The translations under genes were made by a program, and so were the position numbers. Source: UBA6136 sp044351045 (GTDB taxonomy: Bacteria; Pseudomonadota; Gammaproteobacteria; Methylococcales; Methylococcaceae). Taken from it: a stretch of DNA of 26,357 bases. This document shows positions 21,898-26,357 of this stretch, piece after piece. The notes under the pieces are model-generated. The model did not search any database. It worked only from the letters and a program-made list of their open reading frames with translations, and had not been told where the DNA came from. Position 1 is the first letter of the stretch. The number at the start of each line of letters is the position of its first letter. The stretch spans positions 1 through 26,357 of the forward strand of contig JBILGM010000102.1 of NCBI GenBank assembly GCA_044351045.1, read 5' to 3'.

Positions 21898-21932
21898 TCG
21901 GTATAAAATCGGTATAAAATGCCGGTGTAAAT
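21898..21932. repeat. tandem 11-base repeats upstream of the integrase
   Basis: TCGGTATAAAA is repeated exactly and head to tail at 21898-21908 and 21909-21919. A degenerate third copy, CCGGTGTAAAT, lies at 21922-21932. Being between the integrase start and the att core, these are candidate arm-type binding sites or a promoter with doubled AT-rich boxes. Confidence 0.6.
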
Positions 21933-22025
21933 CCGTAAGGGCTAGGGTAGGCTGTAATGGCCTGTATATCAAGTAGTTCAATAGTTTACATAGACAGCGG
22001 TAAACCGTAAAAGACTAAATCTAGT

Positions 22026-22071
22026 CCCTCTCACGGCGGCAACAGGGGTTCGAACCCCCTTGGGGACGCCA
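22026..22071 (+). other. right attachment site: 3' part of tRNA-Glu
   Basis: The 46 bases match the 3' half of tRNA-Glu: anticodon loop CTCTCAC, anticodon stem 3' strand GGCGG, the T arm AGGGG-TTCGAAC-CCCCT, the acceptor strand TGGGGAC, discriminator G and encoded CCA. The expected 5' half (starting GTCCCCA, with D arm) is absent, and the bases before 22026 do not complete the anticodon stem. This is therefore the displaced end left by integration, and the element lies to its left. The anticodon in the fragment reads CTC. The intact gene should lie at the other end of the element, outside this window. Confidence 0.85.
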
Positions 22072-22090
22072 TAATTATCAAAGGGTTAAG

Positions 22091-22125
22091 TTAACTACGT
22101 AACCATCGTAGTTAATTTATGGTTA
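22091..22125 (+). terminator. inverted repeats behind the tRNA end, possible terminator
   Basis: TTAACTACG (22091-22099) pairs with CGTAGTTAA (22107-22115) as a 9-bp AT-rich stem, followed by TTTAT. Its loop TAACCAT can instead pair with ATGGTTA at 22119-22125, so two exclusive hairpins are possible. The simplest reading is the original terminator of the host tRNA-Glu transcript. The T-run is short, so its strength is uncertain. Confidence 0.4.
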
Positions 22126-22216
22126 AGAACCGTTCCCGAAGATTCTGCCGACCTTGCCCTGTCGAGCTGCCGTTGTGGAGAACGTCCAAACGGATCGATG
22201 CCACTCTCCACCTTCC

Positions 22217-22520
22217 ATGGTGAAGCTCTCAGCCATTTGCTACGACATCACTCAGCTAGATGTTGATGACGTCGTCAATGCCGCGAACCAATTCCTGATG
22301 GGCGGCAGTGGTGTCGATGGAGCCATCCACCGAGCAGCTGGCCCGGAGTTGCTTGCAGTGCTTCGATTGCTTGGCGGCTGAGCAATCGGGGATGCGAAAA
22401 TGACGAAAGGCTACAACCTTCCAACGAAGTTCGTAATTCACACCGTGGGCCCACGATGGGCAGGCGGTGATAAAGGCGAGCCAGAGCTGCTCGCTTCATG
22501 CTACCGGCGCTCTATGAATT
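22217..22520 (+). pseudogene. broken macro-domain (ADP-ribose deacetylase-type) gene
   Basis: The frame from ATG 22217 reads CYDITQLDVDDVVNAANQFL, then GGSGVDGAIHRAAGPELL, then after an in-frame TGA (22379-22381) GYNLPTKFVIHTVGPRW and LLASCYRRSM. These are the ordered conserved blocks of YmdB-like macro domains, which bind and hydrolyse O-acetyl-ADP-ribose. The TGA falls where a conserved Cys is usual, the ECR motif just upstream is garbled, and homology stops near 22520 without the C-terminal half. It is therefore a decayed and truncated gene. It sits just outside the att site, in host flank. Confidence 0.8.
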
Positions 22521-22707
22521 GGACGATGACTGCACCCAGTTGCCCGTGGATGAGCTGGTTGGGCAAGTGGAGGGTTCAGGCCCGCCGCGCCAGTCGGTTT
22601 ACCCTTCGATGGTAAACTAGATATCGTTTGGCTGGGATGGGACAGGCCCTATGGCTTGGCACCCTTCAAGACGGGCTGAAATTCGGGGACCCCACAGGAA
22701 TGAGACG
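22521..22707 (+). other. degenerate coding-like stretch before the dynamin gene
   Basis: Short peptide runs with natural-looking composition appear in changing frames: ELDDDCTQLPVDELVGQVEG in one frame ending at TAG 22618-22620, and LDIVWLGWDRPYGLAPFKTG in another ending near 22670. I see no intact gene. It is most likely the remains of one or two genes broken by frameshifts, together with the leader of the dynamin gene. Confidence 0.4.
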
Positions 22708-25032
22708 ATGAAAGAGGCGGACTATAATAATTACATCAAGGCGTTCACCCGTCTGTTTGAGGTCTTCGATGGGGCGGCGCCTTATCTGGATGTCAGCGAA
22801 GACTTCAAGTATTTCATCAATCGCAAACGTTCCTGGCTGGAACGGCTCAAGTCGCCTGAATTTCCCGTCGCCTTCCTCGGTGCCTTCTCCGCCGGCAAGA
22901 GCACCATCATTAATGCGGTCCTGGGGGACGACATCCTGCCGCAGGCGACCAAGTCGCTGACCGCCATCCCCACGCTGATCCGCAAGGGCAAATCCAACAA
23001 GGCGATCATTTCCTACCTGACCGAGGCCGAGCGGTCCGAGCTGAAGGAGCTTTACCTTGAAGAACTCTCCAAGGAACTGCGCACCAACCCCGAGACCTAC
23101 CGGTCGCTGGGCAAGGCGGAGGTGTTGGCGCGCTTGGGCAGCGACATCGAACGTCAGCGGACTCAATACGGCTCCTTCAATAAGCAAAAGTTCTTTGACG
23201 AACTCAAGACCCTCATCGAAGGCTGGGACAAGCTGAGCGGGGCGACCAAGGAAATCACCTTGGACGAGCTGCCCGGCTATGTGACCGAGGATTATGCCGA
23301 TGTGTTGTTCGTCAACCAGGCGGAAATCTACCTGACCGACGTCAATATTCCGGACAACGTGGTGCTGGTGGATCTGCCTGGGCTAGGCGTCGTCAATCCG
23401 CGTCACCGCAAAGTGACCAAGACCTATGTGGAAAATGACGCCAAGGCGTTCGTGATTGCGATGAAAGTCTTCCACCTGCTGGAAGGCGAGGAGATCGAAC
23501 TGCTAGCGGAAATCCACAGCCAGCGTAAACGTGTGCTGCAGCGGGCCTTCTGGGTCATCAATCAGTGGGATGTGCTCAGCTCCAAGCAGAAGAAAGAGGA
23601 GCTGGCTAACTTCGAGCAGAAAATCGAACATTACGGCTTCCATATCACCAAGGACCGGGTGTTCAAGGTTTCGGCACTGAATTACCTGCTGCTGAAGCTG
23701 ATTCAGGAAGGCCGGCTGGAGATGAGCCGCAGTGTCCGCGACCATGTTGATGCGCTGAAGAAGGCCATTGGCCGGATACCCGAGAAGAACGAGGCAACCC
23801 AGCAGATCAAGGCGCTGGAAGAAACCAAGAACTTTTCCAATTTCCGCACCAGTCTCTTCGAATATCTGGCCTACACCGCCAAGGCGGAGTTCCTTGAGGA
23901 AGCCCGGGGCGAATACCTCGATTTAGCCAAGCGGCTGCGCGAATGGCTGGAGCCGCTGTATCGGAATTATCAGGAGATCGATGACGACGGCATGAAGAGT
24001 ACCTTCATCGCCAATCAGCTGTCGCGTCGTCAGGACGAGGCCCTGCGGCGCCTTCGCCTGACGGTGGAAGAACACATCAAGCTGTTGCGAACCGAGTTGC
24101 TGCCCGAGTTCATCTTCTGGCGCGAGGAGGATCAGGCCCATCTCAGCGAGCAGGTCAGCACCGCCATCGATACGCTGGATCGTAAGGCGCTGAAGAACGA
24201 ACTGCTCAAGGGCCTCGACCTGAGTAGCGTGATCAGCCGTCTGCCGCACAAGATCGAGGAAAACCTCAATATTCAGCGCACCTTCCGCAGCCAGCTGCAA
24301 CGCCTGCTCGATGAGCAGATGATCAAGCGGCACCTGGCCCAGCTGCTGCAAAGCCTCACCGCCACCGATGTGCTGCCGGAATCGGTGCTGGAGAGTCTCC
24401 ATGATCGATTGAGCGGCCGGGACATGCTCAACCGTCTGAAGGGCATGTGCGATGTCTTCCTGTTCGAATATGGCGATGTCATCAACCAGTTTGGCCGCAC
24501 GGTGATGGAGCAGGAGGCGGTTCAGGAGGTCCAGAGCACCGAGAGCATCATGAAGGCGGTGCAGGGAAATGCGGACGATGCCCTGAAAGTGGCTCGTAAC
24601 ATGAACCTGCTGGGACCCAAGGACAGCATTCAGCAAATGCGCAACCTGGGGCTGGATGCCCTGAGTCGTATCCACACCGCACTGATCGGAGCCCCGCCAA
24701 CGATCGAAGCCACGCCTACCCGGGGCGATGCCATTGACCGAGCGCTGGATCATTACAAGACCGGTATTCTCGACTACGCCAAAAAGCAACAGCACCAGAT
24801 CAACATGTTCGCCCGCCGTGGCATCAAGAATTACTTCGAGGAGCTCGAAGTCGAGTTGCTGAGTTACTTCGACTCCATCAAGGGGGAAATCGCGCAGATG
24901 ATCATGCGCCAGCTGACCGCCGACCTCGACACCGAGCTCACCGCCGAGCTCGAAAAGCAACGCATCATCAAGGACACCTACCAGTTCATGACCAATGAAG
25001 TGGGGCTGGAGATGCGCCGGGCCGAAGGATAA
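22708..25032 (+). CDS. dynamin-like large GTPase
   Basis: This 774-residue protein is read from ATG 22708, which has AGGAA 7-11 bases upstream; the earlier ATG at 22651 lacks a signal and adds a tail. GTPase motifs: P-loop GAFSAGKST (58-66), switch I LTAIPT (84-89), G3 DLPGLG (222-227) and G4 NQWD (285-288). Roughly 350 residues of helical stalk-like sequence follow, rich in Glu, Lys, Leu and Gln, as in bacterial dynamin-like proteins that remodel or seal membranes. No clear membrane-spanning helix is present, so membrane contact would be through a paddle-type segment. Some bacterial dynamins help cells survive phage or membrane damage, but the specific role here is not shown. It lies in the flank, outside the element. 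Confidence 0.85.
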   Translation: MKEADYNNYIKAFTRLFEVFDGAAPYLDVSEDFKYFINRKRSWLERLKSPEFPVAFLGAFSAGKSTIINAVLGDDILPQATKSLTAIPTLIRKGKSNKAIISYLTEAERSELKELYLEELSKELRTNPETYRSLGKAEVLARLGSDIERQRTQYGSFNKQKFFDELKTLIEGWDKLSGATKEITLDELPGYVTEDYADVLFVNQAEIYLTDVNIPDNVVLVDLPGLGVVNPRHRKVTKTYVENDAKAFVIAMKVFHLLEGEEIELLAEIHSQRKRVLQRAFWVINQWDVLSSKQKKEELANFEQKIEHYGFHITKDRVFKVSALNYLLLKLIQEGRLEMSRSVRDHVDALKKAIGRIPEKNEATQQIKALEETKNFSNFRTSLFEYLAYTAKAEFLEEARGEYLDLAKRLREWLEPLYRNYQEIDDDGMKSTFIANQLSRRQDEALRRLRLTVEEHIKLLRTELLPEFIFWREEDQAHLSEQVSTAIDTLDRKALKNELLKGLDLSSVISRLPHKIEENLNIQRTFRSQLQRLLDEQMIKRHLAQLLQSLTATDVLPESVLESLHDRLSGRDMLNRLKGMCDVFLFEYGDVINQFGRTVMEQEAVQEVQSTESIMKAVQGNADDALKVARNMNLLGPKDSIQQMRNLGLDALSRIHTALIGAPPTIEATPTRGDAIDRALDHYKTGILDYAKKQQHQINMFARRGIKNYFEELEVELLSYFDSIKGEIAQMIMRQLTADLDTELTAELEKQRIIKDTYQFMTNEVGLEMRRAEG

Positions 25033-25184
25033 ATTCCTACGGTTGAATCAAGCCGTTACGAGTGAGCGGGCCAAAAGGCTCCCCTCAGCGCCGTCCAAGG
25101 GCATGATTGGATAATTTTTAAAGGTCCCCCCAAATTCAACAGCCCCCGGGATAAACGCCTTAGACGGGCCGCCCCGGATTCAGG

Positions 25185-25202
25185 CGGTGGCCTTTGCCAC
25201 CG
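25185..25202 (+). promoter_or_regulatory. hairpin in the 204-base gap before the kinase gene
   Basis: CGGTGGC and GCCACCG make a perfect 7-bp stem with a CTTT loop. No T-run follows in either direction, so this is more likely a leader structure of the kinase mRNA, or a weak terminator of the dynamin gene, than a canonical terminator. Confidence 0.35.
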
Positions 25203-25236
25203 TATCACTCAACATTAGAAAAACTAAACCAACCCA

Positions 25237-26169
25237 ATGACAGCCCTGATTTGCGGTTCCATGGCCTACGACACCATCATGGTGTTTCCCGACAAGTTCA
25301 AGCACCACATCCTGCCGGAGCAGGTGCATATCCTCAATGTCTCCTTTCTCGTACCCGAATTGCGGCGGGAATATGGCGGCTGTGCCGGCAACATTGCCTA
25401 CAATCTCAAGCAGTTGGGCGCAGAGCCGTTGATCATGGCGACCGTCGGCAAGGACTTCACCCCCTACGCCCAATGGCTGGGCTACTGCAGCATCAACCAG
25501 GACCTGATCAAGGTGCTGGAAAACAGCTACACCGCACAGGCCTATATCACCACCGACCTGGACGACAACCAGATCACCGCCTTTCATCCCGGCGCCATGT
25601 CGTTCTCGCACGAAAACACCGTGCCACGGGATCGCGGAATCCGCCTGGGGCTGGTGTCACCGGATGGCAAGGACGGCATGGTTCAGCACGCCGCGCAGTT
25701 TGTTGAAGCCGGCATTCCGTTTATCTTCGATCCCGGCCAGGGCATGCCCATGTTCGATGGGGCCGAGTTGATGGACTTCGTCGAAAAAGCTACCTGGGTG
25801 ACCCTCAATGACTATGAAGCCCAACTGATGCAGGAGCGTACCGGCCTAACGGCGGAAGCCTTGGCTCAGAAAGTCGAGGCGTTAATCGTCACGCGCGGTG
25901 CCAACGGTTCCCTGATCTATTCGGGTGGCGAGGTCATCGAAATTCCGCCCGCCAAACCGCATGCGACGCTGGACCCGACCGGGTGCGGCGATGCCTATCG
26001 GGCGGGGCTGGTCTATGGCTTGCTGGAAGGTCTGGATTGGGCAACCACCGGGCGCATTGCCTCGTTGATGGGTGCCGTCAAGGTCGAAATCCACGGCACC
26101 CAGAACCATGCATTCACGCTTACCGCATTCAAGGAGCGGTATCGGGATAATTTCGGTAGCGGCTTCTAA
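25237..26169 (+). CDS. PfkB-family carbohydrate/nucleoside kinase
   Basis: This 310-residue kinase of the ribokinase/PfkB superfamily has the N-terminal glycine motif GGCAGN (47-52) that binds the sugar or nucleoside, and the C-terminal PfkB signature DPTGCGDAYRAGLVYG, in which Asp252 is the catalytic base and the preceding GCG forms the anion hole. VTLNDYEAQLM and LIVTRGANGS are the usual inter-domain blocks. The overall pattern fits the adenosine-kinase-like group common in beta- and gammaproteobacteria, but the phosphate acceptor cannot be settled by eye. It appears to be a normal chromosomal gene beyond the mobile element. Confidence 0.88.
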   Translation: MTALICGSMAYDTIMVFPDKFKHHILPEQVHILNVSFLVPELRREYGGCAGNIAYNLKQLGAEPLIMATVGKDFTPYAQWLGYCSINQDLIKVLENSYTAQAYITTDLDDNQITAFHPGAMSFSHENTVPRDRGIRLGLVSPDGKDGMVQHAAQFVEAGIPFIFDPGQGMPMFDGAELMDFVEKATWVTLNDYEAQLMQERTGLTAEALAQKVEALIVTRGANGSLIYSGGEVIEIPPAKPHATLDPTGCGDAYRAGLVYGLLEGLDWATTGRIASLMGAVKVEIHGTQNHAFTLTAFKERYRDNFGSGF

Positions 26170-26280
26170 GCTGAAGTGGATAGTATCCTCTGTGCTAGAA
26201 CCGGTTCATCAATCGATGAAAAAATAATTCGGCGGATTCAAATCTGAAGTGCAACACCTGAAACCGAGTAAGGTAAACAG

Positions 26281-26357
26281 ATGAAGCACTCCTCCAAAAC
26301 ATACACTCAACTCCAGCCCGAAGAACGCGTGACGCTGGCTAGTCTCCATCAACAAGC
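26281..26357 (+). CDS. IS30-family transposase, N-terminal fragment (cut by window edge)
   Basis: The frame starts MKHSSKTYTQLQPEERVTLA and runs off the window. YTQLxxEER is the start of the HTH_38 DNA-binding domain of IS30-type transposases. AAGG lies 8-11 bases before the ATG. The 60 bases upstream probably hold the insertion sequence's left inverted repeat, but I cannot fix its end without the right end. Confidence 0.7.
   Translation, partial: MKHSSKTYTQLQPEERVTLASLHQQ

Noticed and set aside
22015..22071. tRNA-like end first considered as tRNA-Sec, tRNA-Ser or tmRNA because of the AAATCTAGT stretch and discriminator G
   Set aside because: A 4-base variable loop with the anticodon loop CTCTCAC, the stem strand GGCGG and the acceptor strand TGGGGAC fit tRNA-Glu position by position. 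A long variable arm cannot be folded.
22379..22381. In-frame TGA at a usual Cys position in the macro-domain gene, read as selenocysteine
   Set aside because: The motif just upstream is also garbled, the C-terminal half is missing and no hairpin suited to Sec insertion follows. Simple decay explains it better.
23923..24960. 345-codon antisense open frame opposite the dynamin gene
   Set aside because: It is fully covered by the dynamin-like coding region, with no ribosome binding site or recognisable motif; a shadow of codon bias.

Overview
The window looks like the right-hand part of an integrated mobile element plus about 4.3 kb of host flank, from a GC-rich proteobacterium (probably beta- or gamma-). 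The reasons are the E. coli-like tRNA-Glu 3' sequence at 22026-22071, Shine-Dalgarno-led genes, and proteobacterial-looking families (PfkB kinase, UPF0175/DUF3368 and PIN pairs, IS30). I cannot name the species.

Layout. (1) 1-1990: the tail of an unidentified gene, then three small genes joined by 4-bp ATGA overlaps. One is a secreted protein with a threefold internal repeat. Two further orphan genes follow. (2) 2099-13213: a co-directional anti-phage-type operon: DUF499 ATPase, DUF3780 protein, PIN toxin-like plus small partner, DUF1156 adenine-methylase-like protein, UPF0175 antitoxin plus DUF3368 PIN protein, and a phospholipase D/SNF2 helicase fusion. DUF499, DUF3780, DUF1156 and PLD-helicase genes are known to co-occur in DISARM-related defence arrays (I believe called ARMADA in recent literature; name from memory). 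What stands out here is that two toxin-antitoxin-like pairs sit between the core genes. (3) 13239-19628, minus strand: a phage-like replication operon running from an AlpA/excisionase-like regulator through two small genes, an SSB-like protein and a Toprim/DUF3987 primase-helicase to a family A DNA polymerase. (4) 19764-21881, minus strand: a tyrosine integrase translationally coupled to a 241-residue unknown, closed by a strong intrinsic terminator. (5) 21898-22071: tandem repeats that may be integrase arm sites, and the displaced 3' half of tRNA-Glu marking the right attachment site. (6) 22072-26357: flank with a broken macro-domain gene, a dynamin-like GTPase, a PfkB-family kinase and the start of an IS30-type transposase.

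How it fits together. The integrase and att site place the element to the left of 22071. No second tRNA-Glu copy is visible, so the element probably continues beyond position 1 and the defence operon is likely its cargo. Replication genes are present but no capsid, terminase or relaxase gene is seen, so a phage satellite or an integrative mobilizable element is the best guess. Two regions hint at function beyond the gene list: a cluster of GTAGC-type repeats in both orientations inside the polymerase gene (possible iterons or origin), and an AT-richer central block in the methylase gene (possible exchanged specificity domain).
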